24,002 nucleotides of DNA from Candidatus Saccharibacteria bacterium UBA4387 (GCA_002391075.1 DGRN01000030.1:1-24002); one strand, 5' to 3'; counted from the stretch's first letter, positions 14,011 through 21,773 are shown. The notes: a model not told the origin generated them from the sequence alone. Translations and numbers: made by a program.

Positions 14011-15432
14011 TTACGACAATTTTTTCTTAATTAACTCATTAACTGTAGCGGGATTTGCTTTTCCTTTCGATTTCTTCATTACCTGGCCAACCAAAAAGCC
14101 GATCGCCTTCATTTCGCCGTTGCGAACATCTTCGGCGGCTTTCGCGCATTCCGGCGCCGTCAAAACCTCATCAATGATAGCCTCTAGCGCACCCTCGTCG
14201 TTTTCCTGCAACAAATTCATCTCTTTCGCCAAAGCATGCGGCGTCTTTGAGGTATTTTTAGCAGAGTAGAGCGCCAAGAAGACCTCCTTGCCGGCCGTTG
14301 ACGAAAGTTCCTTCTTCTCAACCATCTCCGACAACTCGGCCAATTCTGCGCTCGTCGCCAACTTAAAGTCCTTGTCGGCATTTTCTTCTGCCAACAGGAC
14401 GCTCGCAAACCAGTTCGCTACGCGCGGTGCCAACTTCACATCTTTGTCGCAAACTTCCGACAATCTCTCGGCCAAAATCGGATGATTAATAATCGCCTCT
14501 CGCGCACTATCGTCCAGATTCAAAACGCCAAACTTCGAGCGATAATCTTGTGGCATTGCGCCCATCGAAGCGGCAATCTTGTCGACGTACTCTTGCGTCA
14601 GTACGACTGGCGGCAAATCTGGATCCGGCATGTAGCGATAATCCTGTGCCTCTTCCTTACCGCGCTGCGGCGAAGTCTTGCCGGTCGCGTCGTTCCAACC
14701 CAAAGTCTGCTGCTTAATCGTGCCGCCCTTTTCCAAAACAGAAATCTGGCGCTTAATTTCGTACTCAATTGCTCGTTCGACGCTGCGGAACGAGTTCAAG
14801 TTCTTAGTCTCCGTGCGCGTACCGAGTTCGTCAGTCTTCGAAACAGAAACATTTACGTCAAAGCGCATATTTCCTTGATACAAATCGCCATTTGTCGCGT
14901 TTGCATACATCATCAAGCGATGCAACTCCTCGCAATACAAACGTGCTTGCGCCGCCGAGCTCATGCCTGGCAAATCTGTCACAATTTCCAAAAGTGGCGT
15001 GCCGGCGCGATTCAAATCAACTAGCGAATAATCGCCAAAATGCGTCGATTTCGCCGCGTCTTCTTCTAGGTGCGCATGATGAATTTTAACTTCGCTACCG
15101 TCCGGCAGATGGATTACGCCCGCGCCAACAATTGGCTGATACATCTGCGTAATCTGATAACCCTTCGGCAAATCTGGATAATAGTAATGCTTGCGATCGA
15201 AGCGACTTGTCAGATTGATGGCGCAGTTCATTGCCAAACCGGCGCGCACGCACTTCTCAATCGCGGCCTTATTCAAAACCGGCAACATTCCTGGCAGCGC
15301 ATAATCAATTGGGCTGACGCACGAATTCGGTTCTTTATCTACAGCATCGTTGTCGACGGCGCTAAACAATTTCGTCTTCGTGTTCAGCTGGACGTGACAT
15401 TCGATACCTATCGTTGCTTTATACTCGCTCAT
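14011..15432 (-). CDS. gatB: Asp-tRNA(Asn)/Glu-tRNA(Gln) amidotransferase subunit B
   Basis: The protein has 473 residues, full length. GIECHVQLNTKTKLFS (9-24) and FDRKHYYYPDLPKGYQITQ (about 78-96) are diagnostic of the GatB cradle domain, which holds the kinase site and zinc site. The C-terminal helical and YqeY-like tail (LVGQVMKKSKGKANPATVNELIKKKL) binds tRNA. GatCAB converts Glu-tRNA(Gln), and often Asp-tRNA(Asn), to the amidated forms in bacteria lacking GlnRS or AsnRS. Its ATG overlaps the stop codon of the HEPN-like gene by 1 nt (TAATG), with GGAG 8 nt upstream, so translation is coupled. Unusually, a membrane-protein gene is placed between gatA and gatB. Confidence 0.96.
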   Translation of the reverse strand: MSEYKATIGIECHVQLNTKTKLFSAVDNDAVDKEPNSCVSPIDYALPGMLPVLNKAAIEKCVRAGLAMNCAINLTSRFDRKHYYYPDLPKGYQITQMYQPIVGAGVIHLPDGSEVKIHHAHLEEDAAKSTHFGDYSLVDLNRAGTPLLEIVTDLPGMSSAAQARLYCEELHRLMMYANATNGDLYQGNMRFDVNVSVSKTDELGTRTETKNLNSFRSVERAIEYEIKRQISVLEKGGTIKQQTLGWNDATGKTSPQRGKEEAQDYRYMPDPDLPPVVLTQEYVDKIAASMGAMPQDYRSKFGVLNLDDSAREAIINHPILAERLSEVCDKDVKLAPRVANWFASVLLAEENADKDFKLATSAELAELSEMVEKKELSSTAGKEVFLALYSAKNTSKTPHALAKEMNLLQENDEGALEAIIDEVLTAPECAKAAEDVRNGEMKAIGFLVGQVMKKSKGKANPATVNELIKKKLS

Positions 15433-15854
15433 TAAATTGCTCCTAAATCTTTAAGTGCCTGCTTGTATGTCGTCAAGGCGTGCTGAGCCTGTGCATAAGT
15501 CGGCGCAAAATCTGCCTCGTGCGCAATCTGATTGCGTAATTTATGCGCATGCCAGACGGCGTTCAGCTGCGAAAAACGATCTTTTCCGACTTTCTTTAGG
15601 CGGTCGCCCATCGTACGCCCCGAAATGCCAAGCTCGCACATTGCCTTATCCAGCAGCTTGTCGCCTTTAATAATCGATAGCGAATAGCTCGCCTCATTAT
15701 CCTTTTTGAGTGAATTCTCGATGTTCAAAAATGCAATCTGATATGCTTCGCGATCCAGGCGGAACTTATGCTTGCTGGTAAATTTAATTGCCAGCAGAAC
15801 CAAAACGCCAACCAAAATAATCGCGAAAGCAAAAATCGGCAAGGACTTATCCAT
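15432..15854 (-). CDS. Membrane-anchored HEPN-like protein inside the gat operon
   Basis: The protein has 140 residues. One membrane helix (about 5-24, LPIFAFAIILVGVLVLLAIKF) is followed by a cytoplasmic all-helical domain. LRNQIAHE (106-113) gives R107-N108-x3-H112, the R-x4-6-H pattern that marks HEPN-fold ribonucleases and related HEPN domains. Other conserved-looking parts are IIKGDKLLDKAMCELG, SGRTMGDRLKKVGKDRF and LNAVWHAHKLRN. It overlaps the stop of gatA by 1 nt and the start of gatB by 1 nt, so it is tightly locked into tRNA-amidotransferase expression. From memory, similar small membrane proteins occur in other CPR genomes, but I cannot check this. Nuclease activity is inferred from one motif; a non-catalytic HEPN scaffold is equally possible. 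Confidence 0.75.
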   Translation of the reverse strand: MDKSLPIFAFAIILVGVLVLLAIKFTSKHKFRLDREAYQIAFLNIENSLKKDNEASYSLSIIKGDKLLDKAMCELGISGRTMGDRLKKVGKDRFSQLNAVWHAHKLRNQIAHEADFAPTYAQAQHALTTYKQALKDLGAI

Positions 15855-17242
15855 TACGCGACATCCTCCACGGTTTTAGCGATGTTCAGTAGCATCTGGT
15901 CGCTACGACGCTGTCCGATTAGCTGCGCGCCAACCGGCAGGCCGCCCTTAGTTTTTCCGGCCGGCACTGAAATCGCAGGCATGCCAGTCAAATTTGCCGG
16001 CACCGTCATTACGTCCTCAAGATACATCTTCAGCGGATCGCTCGTATTCTCGCCAAGCTTGAACGCCGGATTCGGCGCCACTGGGCAGAGCAGCGCATCG
16101 TATTTTTCGAGCAAATCATTGTATCCGTTAATCAGCAAAGTACGCGCTTTCTGCGCCTTCAGATAGTAAGCATCGTAAAAGCCCGAGCTCAGCACAAAGT
16201 TGCCAATCATAATGCGGCGCTTGTTCTCTGTCATAAAGCCTTCGTCGCGCGTATTACTATAAAGTCCAGTCAAATCGTCAAAATCCTTCGCTCTGTGACC
16301 GTAGCGAATTCCGTCGTAGCGGCTCAAGTTCGAGGCTACTTCCGCCGGCTGCACGATGTAATAAATCGCCAGTGCATATTTCGCAATCGGCAACTTAACT
16401 TCTTCGACTGCGAAACCGGCCTTTTCTAACTTCTTCGCGTAATCTTTGACTGCTTTCTTGACCTCTTCATCCACGCCGTCACCCATAAAGTCGCTAATCA
16501 AGCCAATCTTCTTCTTGCTTGGCGCAGCTTCGGCCAAATCTTTCGTCCAGAAATCGTCCAAGGTCGTCGAATCTTTTTCGTCTTTTCCGGCCATAATTTT
16601 CATGACCAAATCGGCATCATCGGCGGACGTCGCAAAACAGCCCATCGTATCAGTCGAGGACGCCATCGCCACAACGCCATAGCGGCTCACCGCGCCGTAA
16701 GTTGGCTTCACGCCATAAACGCCATTAAAGCTCGCCGGCTGACGAATCGAACCGCCAGTATCAGAACCGAGCGCAAACGGCACAATGCCCAATGCGACCG
16801 CCACCGCAGAGCCGCCAGAAGAACCGCCCGCCACGCGTTCCATATCAGCGGAGTTGTGCGTCGGCCCAAAATATGAGTTCTCGGTGCTGCCGCCATGCGC
16901 GTAAGCATCCAAGTTGGCGCGCCCAATCATGATTGCGCCTTCCGCCTCTAGGCGTTGCACGGCTGTCGCCGTAATTGGCGATGCAAACTCCTCCAGCATG
17001 CGTGCGGCCGCCGTCGTAAAACCGTCGCGGCTCAAATAATTATCCTTAAGCGCAAAAGGCACGCCCGCCAGGCGCCCCACCTTTTCACCTTTTTCGATTT
17101 TGGCGTCAATTTCGCGCGCCCGCTCCAAGGCTCGCGCCTCATTCATCGAAATAAAACAATGATATTCTTCAAATTTCTTCGCCTTCTCTAGTGCATCGCG
17201 CACCAAATCCACGGCTTTTGTTGTTTTGTCTGCAATTTTCAT
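15854..17242 (-). CDS. gatA: Asp-tRNA(Asn)/Glu-tRNA(Gln) amidotransferase subunit A
   Basis: The protein has 462 residues, full length. It is an amidase-signature glutaminase. The Ser-cisSer-Lys triad is visible: K66 in GVPFALKDN, S142 (or S141) in AGGSSGGSAVAVA, and S165 in GSDTGGSIRQPA. It releases ammonia from glutamine and passes it to the GatB kinase site. The ATG overlaps the gatC stop by 4 nt (ATGA), a classical coupling arrangement. The stop overlaps the next ATG by 1 nt. No insertions or damage are seen. Confidence 0.97.
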   Translation of the reverse strand: MKIADKTTKAVDLVRDALEKAKKFEEYHCFISMNEARALERAREIDAKIEKGEKVGRLAGVPFALKDNYLSRDGFTTAAARMLEEFASPITATAVQRLEAEGAIMIGRANLDAYAHGGSTENSYFGPTHNSADMERVAGGSSGGSAVAVALGIVPFALGSDTGGSIRQPASFNGVYGVKPTYGAVSRYGVVAMASSTDTMGCFATSADDADLVMKIMAGKDEKDSTTLDDFWTKDLAEAAPSKKKIGLISDFMGDGVDEEVKKAVKDYAKKLEKAGFAVEEVKLPIAKYALAIYYIVQPAEVASNLSRYDGIRYGHRAKDFDDLTGLYSNTRDEGFMTENKRRIMIGNFVLSSGFYDAYYLKAQKARTLLINGYNDLLEKYDALLCPVAPNPAFKLGENTSDPLKMYLEDVMTVPANLTGMPAISVPAGKTKGGLPVGAQLIGQRRSDQMLLNIAKTVEDVA

Positions 17243-17526
17243 AGTACTTTTGGCACCTTGATTTGATTATCTTCGCTCTCGACAGTCAACGCGAGCAAAT
17301 CATCACGATTCGCCTCAAATTCCGAAATCTCATCTTCGCGCCAAACATTTTGCATTTCAAAACACTGGTATGTTGGCTCGACCCCATCCGTATCAAGTTC
17401 GTTCAGCTGTGAAAAATAGTTCACGATGCTATCTAGGTCCTTCATTAGTGGCTCGATTTCGCTCTCCTTAACGGAAATGCGCGAAAGTTTCGCCAAGTGC
17501 AGGACATCTTCCTTTGTAATAGACAT
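17239..17526 (-). CDS. gatC: Asp-tRNA(Asn)/Glu-tRNA(Gln) amidotransferase subunit C
   Basis: The protein has 95 residues, normal for GatC. It starts MSITKEDVLHLAKLSRISV, the typical first helix, then VNYFSQLNELDTDGVEPTYQ, the conserved belt segment that wraps GatA and GatB, and ends WREDEISEF...LALTVESEDNQIKVPKVL. It stabilises GatA in the GatCAB complex. It is the first gene of a seven-gene unit (gatC, gatA, HEPN-like, gatB, galU, two small membrane proteins). Its ATG is 6 nt behind a TGG-TATAAT element, so the whole operon may begin with a leaderless cistron. Confidence 0.93.
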   Translation of the reverse strand: MSITKEDVLHLAKLSRISVKESEIEPLMKDLDSIVNYFSQLNELDTDGVEPTYQCFEMQNVWREDEISEFEANRDDLLALTVESEDNQIKVPKVL

Positions 17527-17532
17527 ATCAAT

Positions 17533-17541
17533 ATTATACCA
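17533..17541 (-). promoter_or_regulatory. Extended -10 promoter of the gatC operon, leaderless type
   Basis: TGG-TATAAT on the minus strand ends 6 nt before the gatC ATG. No good -35 is seen; the extended -10 may replace it. The upstream side is the murA terminator. Confidence 0.65.
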
Positions 17542-17552
17542 TTATATCTAGC

Positions 17553-17590
17553 AAAAATATAGTACCCTAACAGATAAGAGCAGGGTACTA
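17553..17590 (-). terminator. Terminator of murA
   Basis: A perfect 9-bp inverted repeat (17560-17568 and 17582-17590, TAGTACCCT/AGGGTACTA) with a 13-nt loop is followed on the minus strand by TATTTTTGC. It separates murA from the gatC promoter. Confidence 0.8.
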
Positions 17591-17613
17591 TGTTGTAAAT
17601 TTGACAACAGCCG

Positions 17614-19161
17614 CTAAATGTCGGTCAACGGGCGAATATCCGCACCCATCGCGACCAAGCGCTTCGCGAAATTCTCGTATCCGCGCGCAATCGAATAAGT
17701 GTTGCGCAGAATCGATTTACCAGGCGCCGCAAGCATCGCGAGCATCACCACGACTGAAGGGCGCAGCGCTGGTGGCGCCATCATGTCCGCCGGTCGCCAA
17801 TTCGTCGGCCCGTTCACAAAAATCCGATGCGCATCTAGCAACTCGACCTTACCGTTTAGCTTATTCAATTCTGTACTGTAAATCGCGCGATTCTCGAACA
17901 CCCAGTCATGAATCAGCGTCCGCCCCTCTGCAGTCGCCGCAATTAGCGAAAAGAACGGCAGACTATCGATATTCAGGCCAGGGAAAGGCATTGGATGAAT
18001 CTTATCAATTGGCGCCTTCAAATCCGACTCGAATAGCCGAATGTCGACCAAGCGCGTCCGTCCGTTCTCTGCGAAATATTCCGGACTGACTTCCATGTCT
18101 TGGCCCATGCTGCGCAAAACCTCAAGCTCGATTTCCAAAAACTCAATCGGCACGCGCAAAATTTCAATTTCCGAATGTGTGGCAATTCCAGCCGCCAGAA
18201 AACTCATCGACTCAATCGGGTCTTCGCTTGGCGCATAGTCGACCTCGCAGTTGATATCTTCCAAGCCGTAAACCGTCAAATTTGTGGTGCCGACGCCTTC
18301 GATTTTGACGCCCAACTTTTCCAGATAGAAACAGAGATCCTGCACCATATAGTTCGGACTCGCGCCAACAATTTGCGTCTTCCCAGGATAAAGCGCCGCC
18401 GCCATCAGGGCATTCTCAGTCACGGTATCTCCGCGTTCAATCAAGACGATTTTCTTATCGCCGGTCTCTTTGTAACGCACCTCAGCTTCATAAAAACCAG
18501 GATTTCTCGTTGCGTCAACTCGCAAGCCATAATGCTCAAGTGCTCGCAAGTGCGGCTCTACGGTTCGCGAACCCAACGAGCAGCCGCCCGCATATGGCAA
18601 AGTGAACATTTTATAGCGATGCAAGAGCGGCCCCATAAACATAACAATCGAACGCGTGCGCCGCGCCGCCTCAATATCCAGATTCAGCAAATCCAACTTC
18701 TTCGGCGGCACAATTTCCAGGTCGCGCCCCTTATTAACCCAGTGTGTCTTGACGCCGATTGAATTCAGCACCTCTATAATGCGGTTCACTTCCTCGATAT
18801 GCGCCAGATGAATAAGGCGCGTCTTACCCCTGTTCAGCAGACTCGCGCAAAGCAGAGCAACGGCAGCATTCTTCGACGTATTGATTGTTACCTTTCCGTG
18901 CAACTTCCGACCGCCGTTAATTACGTATCCCTGCGGCGCCGTGTCGCTAGCGATATTCAAAATCGGCGTCTCCAGAGCGGCGCTAATCCGACTAATCGTA
19001 TCTAGAGAAACGTTTTGCTTCCCTCGCTCGATTCGATTAATTGCAGACTGGCTCGTGTCAATCGCTTCCGCCAATTCCGCTTGCGTCATATTACGGCGAA
19101 TCCGCGCGCGCGTCACCAACTCGCCAATTTTTATCATGTAATCTGCTGGCTCTTTTCCCAT
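17614..19161 (-). CDS. murA: UDP-N-acetylglucosamine 1-carboxyvinyltransferase (MurA) with N-terminal HTH domain
   Basis: The protein has 515 residues, about 95 longer than usual. Residues 11-66 form an XRE-type helix-turn-helix: IGELVTRARIRRNMTQAELA, then TSQSAINRIERGKQNVS with the recognition helix. A short linker leads to the MurA fold at about 77-512. K97-N98 (SKNAAVAL) match the conserved Lys-Asn pair, and C194 in AGGCSLGSR matches the PEP-binding Cys115 of E. coli MurA, the fosfomycin target. R-R-T-R-S-I-V before it and WVFENR are also kept. MurA begins peptidoglycan synthesis in the cytoplasm. The ATG is 6 nt after TGA-TATAAT with no spaced Shine-Dalgarno site; a second ATG at 19137 would keep the HTH. 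The fusion suggests that the enzyme may bind DNA, perhaps near its own promoter. Confidence 0.92.
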   Translation of the reverse strand: MGKEPADYMIKIGELVTRARIRRNMTQAELAEAIDTSQSAINRIERGKQNVSLDTISRISAALETPILNIASDTAPQGYVINGGRKLHGKVTINTSKNAAVALLCASLLNRGKTRLIHLAHIEEVNRIIEVLNSIGVKTHWVNKGRDLEIVPPKKLDLLNLDIEAARRTRSIVMFMGPLLHRYKMFTLPYAGGCSLGSRTVEPHLRALEHYGLRVDATRNPGFYEAEVRYKETGDKKIVLIERGDTVTENALMAAALYPGKTQIVGASPNYMVQDLCFYLEKLGVKIEGVGTTNLTVYGLEDINCEVDYAPSEDPIESMSFLAAGIATHSEIEILRVPIEFLEIELEVLRSMGQDMEVSPEYFAENGRTRLVDIRLFESDLKAPIDKIHPMPFPGLNIDSLPFFSLIAATAEGRTLIHDWVFENRAIYSTELNKLNGKVELLDAHRIFVNGPTNWRPADMMAPPALRPSVVVMLAMLAAPGKSILRNTYSIARGYENFAKRLVAMGADIRPLTDI

Positions 19162-19167
19162 GTCTCC

Positions 19168-19176
19168 ATTATATCA
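19168..19176 (-). promoter_or_regulatory. Extended -10 promoter of murA, leaderless type
   Basis: TGA-TATAAT on the minus strand ends 6 nt before the ATG at 19161. GGAG lies within the 6 nt but only 2 nt from ATG, too close for a normal ribosome binding site. The -35 region is weak. Confidence 0.65.
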
Positions 19177-19180
19177 TGAG

Positions 19181-19197
19181 GTGCATATTATGCGCAC
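19181..19197. repeat. Imperfect palindrome at the murA -35 region
   Basis: A 17-bp near-palindrome, GTGCATATTATGCGCAC, has 6 of 8 positions matching between arms. It covers the expected -35 region of murA, a good place for a repressor of the XRE type. Confidence 0.35.
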
Positions 19198-19259
19198 AAG
19201 ATAGCACCAAAAAATGTCTATCTAGAAGCGTTGTATTTTTTACAAAACGTATTGCAAAA

Positions 19260-19275
19260 ACGCTATATATAGCGT
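19260..19275. promoter_or_regulatory. NrdR-box-like site 1
   Basis: ACGCTATATATAGCGT is a perfect palindrome, extended to 18 bp at 19259-19276, and fits the NrdR box form ACRCxATATxTxGYGT. It lies 83 bp before the nrdD start and next to TTGCAA (19252-19257), so it would overlap the core promoter. Confidence 0.6.
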
Positions 19276-19292
19276 TACCATAATAACAACAG

Positions 19293-19308
19293 ACACCATA
19301 TGTAGGGT
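19293..19308. promoter_or_regulatory. NrdR-box-like site 2
   Basis: ACACCATATGTAGGGT matches the ACAC-x-ATAT-x-T-x-G-x-GT frame of NrdR boxes with one mismatch. Its centre is 33 bp from that of site 1, about three helical turns, as expected for paired NrdR boxes. Confidence 0.6.
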
Positions 19309-19358
19309 GTAGGTATTAGAAAAATAGGAAGTAAATATACAGAACATACGGAGGTAAT

Positions 19359-21707
19359 ATGTTCAAATCGATCCACAAGCGCGACGGAAAGGTCGTGCGT
19401 TTTAACCCAGAGAAAATCACTGATGCCATCGCCAAAGCCGGCTCCAAGACTGGCGAATTCGGCTACGATCGCGCCAAGTTGATTTGCGAAAAGGTCTGCC
19501 GCGTTGCCGAGCAAGAAATCAAGACTCGCATCCCGACCGTCGAGCAAATCCAGGACATCGTCGAACGCGTCTTGATGGAGTCCGCCTTCAAGCGTACTGC
19601 GAAGGAATACATCGAGTATCGCGCCGAGCGCAACCGCGTTCGCGCCGCCAAGACCAAGCTCATGCAGACCTATAACACTATCTCTCAGGCCGATGCCGAA
19701 GAAGATTCCGACGTAAAACGCGGCAATGCCAACGTCGACGGCAACTCCGCCATGGGCAAAATGCTCCAATTCGGCGCCGAAGGTTCCAAGGAGTACGCCA
19801 AAGTTTGCCTCATGAAGCCAGAATATTCCTACGCTCATGATCACGGCGACATCCACATTCACGACCTTGACTTCCTTGCTACCGGCACGCTCACTTGCTG
19901 CCAGACCGATCCACTCAAACTTTTCAAAAACGGCTTCAATACCGGCCACGGCTTCTTGCGCACGCCAAAATCCATCGGCACTGCCGCCGCCCTCGCCGCA
20001 ATCATCTTGCAGGCCAACCAGAACGAGCAGCATGGCGGCCAGTCCATTCCGAATTTCGATTATGCCATGGCGCCAAGCGTAGACAAGAGCTATCGCAAAA
20101 ACCTCCTCGCCAACCTCGAAAAATATGAGCAATTTACTGGCAAGAAAACCAACATTGAACTTCCTGAAGATATCGCATACGGCGACGAAAAAGCCATCAA
20201 AAAGCTCAAACTCCCAGAGCAAGTCATCAAAGCCGCCAAAGAAGACACTGAGCACCAAACATTCCAAGCCATGGAAGGTTTCATTCACAACCTCAATACT
20301 ATGCACAGCCGCGCCGGCGCTCAAGTCCCGTTCACTAGCATCAACTTCGGCACCGACACTAGCGAATCTGGCCGTCTAGTCAGCAAAATGTTGCTCGAGG
20401 CAACCATGAAAGGCCTCGGCCACGGCGAAACTCCAATCTTCCCGATTTCCATCTTCAAGGTCAAGGAGGGTATCAACTATAACCCCACCGACCCGAACTA
20501 CGACCTCTTCAAGCGCAGCATGGAGGTCAGCGCCAAGCGTCTCTTCCCGAACTTCACCTTCATTGATGCGCCATTCAACCTTCAGTACTACAAAGAAGGC
20601 CATCCAGAGACCGAAATCGCCACCATGGGCTGCCGCACGCGCGTCTTCGGCTCCTGCTTCCCAGAGACCGACGGCAAAGTTTACGGTCGCGGCAACTGTT
20701 CGTTTACGACCATTAACCTCGTCCGCATCGGTATCAAGCACGGCATCTGCCTTGGCGAGCGCAAAGAGCCGGATTGGAACGGCTTCTATCAAGAGCTCGA
20801 CGAAAAACTTAACCTCGTCGCTAACCAGCTCTACGATCGCTTTGAATTCCAGGCCAAGCAAAAAGTCAAAAACTTCCCATTCCTCATGGGCCAGGGCAAC
20901 TGGGTTGGCAGCGAAAAACTCGGCCCGAACGATACTTTGCGCGACGTCATCAAGCACGGCACGCTCAGCATTGGCTTCATTGGCCTTGCCGAAACTCTCG
21001 TTGCTATGACCGGCAAGCACCACGGTGAAAGTGCAGAATCTCAGGAACTCGGCCTCGACATTATTGGCCACATGCGCGAATTCTGCGACGAGCAAACCAA
21101 AAAACGCCACCTCAACTACTCGCTTCTTGCGACGCCAGCCGAGGGTCTTTCTGGCCGCTTTACGCGCATGGATCGCAAAGAATACGGCACTATCAAAGGC
21201 GTCACTGATCGCGATTTCTACACTAACTCCTGCCACGTCCCAGTTTACTATCCGATTTCCGCTTTCGAGAAAATCGACATCGAGGCTCCATACCACGCGC
21301 TCTGTAATGCTGGTCACATCGCTTACATCGAGATGGATGGCGACCCGAGCGACAACATCGAAGCATTCGAGGCTGTCATTCGCCACATGAAAGAGGCTGG
21401 CATCGGTTACGGTTCCGTCAATCACCCAGTCGATCGTGACCCTGTCTGCGGTTTTGCGGGTATCATCAAGGGCGACGTCTGCCCGAGCTGTGGCCGCCAC
21501 GAAAGCGACGGTGAGGTAGGCTTTGAACGTCTCCGCCGCATCACGGGCTACCTAGTCGGCTCGCTTGAGCGCTGGAACGATGGTAAGAAGGCCGAAGAGG
21601 CTGCTCGCGTCAAGCATAACGTCAGTGTCGGCCAATACGACGTCGATACGAAGGTCAAACGCGAAGCCAAAAAGGCTGCCCAGAAAGCCGCTGTCGGTAA
21701 AGAGTAA
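19359..21707 (+). CDS. nrdD: Anaerobic ribonucleoside-triphosphate reductase (class III)
   Basis: The protein has 782 residues. Residues 1-93 form an ATP-cone (IHKRDGKVVRFNPEKITDAI) for allosteric control by ATP/dATP. The glycyl-radical barrel follows, with TGTLTCCQTDPLKLF carrying the likely active-site cysteine. G730 in RRITGYLVGS is the expected glycyl-radical residue. The C-terminal zinc region has C697 (DPVCGF) and C708/C711 (VCPSCG), but the first of the usual four cysteines is D694. A 40-residue basic tail (VKREAKKAAQKAA) ends the protein. It makes dNTPs from NTPs without oxygen and needs NrdG, encoded next. GGAGG lies 4 nt before ATG. Two NrdR-like boxes precede it. Host-dependent life with nucleotide uptake fits a single, anaerobic reductase. 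Confidence 0.95.
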   Translation: MFKSIHKRDGKVVRFNPEKITDAIAKAGSKTGEFGYDRAKLICEKVCRVAEQEIKTRIPTVEQIQDIVERVLMESAFKRTAKEYIEYRAERNRVRAAKTKLMQTYNTISQADAEEDSDVKRGNANVDGNSAMGKMLQFGAEGSKEYAKVCLMKPEYSYAHDHGDIHIHDLDFLATGTLTCCQTDPLKLFKNGFNTGHGFLRTPKSIGTAAALAAIILQANQNEQHGGQSIPNFDYAMAPSVDKSYRKNLLANLEKYEQFTGKKTNIELPEDIAYGDEKAIKKLKLPEQVIKAAKEDTEHQTFQAMEGFIHNLNTMHSRAGAQVPFTSINFGTDTSESGRLVSKMLLEATMKGLGHGETPIFPISIFKVKEGINYNPTDPNYDLFKRSMEVSAKRLFPNFTFIDAPFNLQYYKEGHPETEIATMGCRTRVFGSCFPETDGKVYGRGNCSFTTINLVRIGIKHGICLGERKEPDWNGFYQELDEKLNLVANQLYDRFEFQAKQKVKNFPFLMGQGNWVGSEKLGPNDTLRDVIKHGTLSIGFIGLAETLVAMTGKHHGESAESQELGLDIIGHMREFCDEQTKKRHLNYSLLATPAEGLSGRFTRMDRKEYGTIKGVTDRDFYTNSCHVPVYYPISAFEKIDIEAPYHALCNAGHIAYIEMDGDPSDNIEAFEAVIRHMKEAGIGYGSVNHPVDRDPVCGFAGIIKGDVCPSCGRHESDGEVGFERLRRITGYLVGSLERWNDGKKAEEAARVKHNVSVGQYDVDTKVKREAKKAAQKAAVGKE

Positions 21708-21721
21708 ACTTTAAGGAATTC

Positions 21722-21758
21722 GAATGCCGCAAGCCCACTCGCGCCTTGCGGCATATTC
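21722..21758 (+). other. Large hairpin between nrdD and nrdG
   Basis: ATGCCGCAAG (21724-21733) pairs with CTTGCGGCAT (21745-21754) over 10 bp, extendable past a bulge. No T run follows on the plus strand, so it is a weak terminator at best. It could protect the nrdD mRNA end or set the nrdD:nrdG ratio. Confidence 0.55.
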
Positions 21759-21761
21759 GTC

Positions 21762-21767
21762 TAAAAT
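21762..21767 (+). promoter_or_regulatory. Possible -10 box of nrdG, leaderless type
   Basis: TAAAAT ends 6 nt before the nrdG ATG, as in the other leaderless candidates of the window. No -35 is seen, and nrdG has no Shine-Dalgarno site, so read-through alone would give poor initiation. Confidence 0.45.
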
Positions 21768-21773
21768 AATACT

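Noticed and set aside
14011..14034. Promoter TAAAAT at the end of gatB for galU
   Set aside because: The hexamer spans the gatB stop codon, and no -35 at a fitting distance is seen; galU is better explained as part of the gat transcript.
18100..18762. 220-codon plus-strand frame opposite murA, and a 180-codon one at 14482-15024 opposite gatB
   Set aside because: Shadow frames with no initiation signal, lying wholly inside well-supported genes.
19275..21500. Very long antisense open frames opposite nrdD (about 349 and 374 codons)
   Set aside because: They mirror the strong codon bias of nrdD, have composition unlike real proteins and no ribosome binding site or promoter. nrdD itself is certain.
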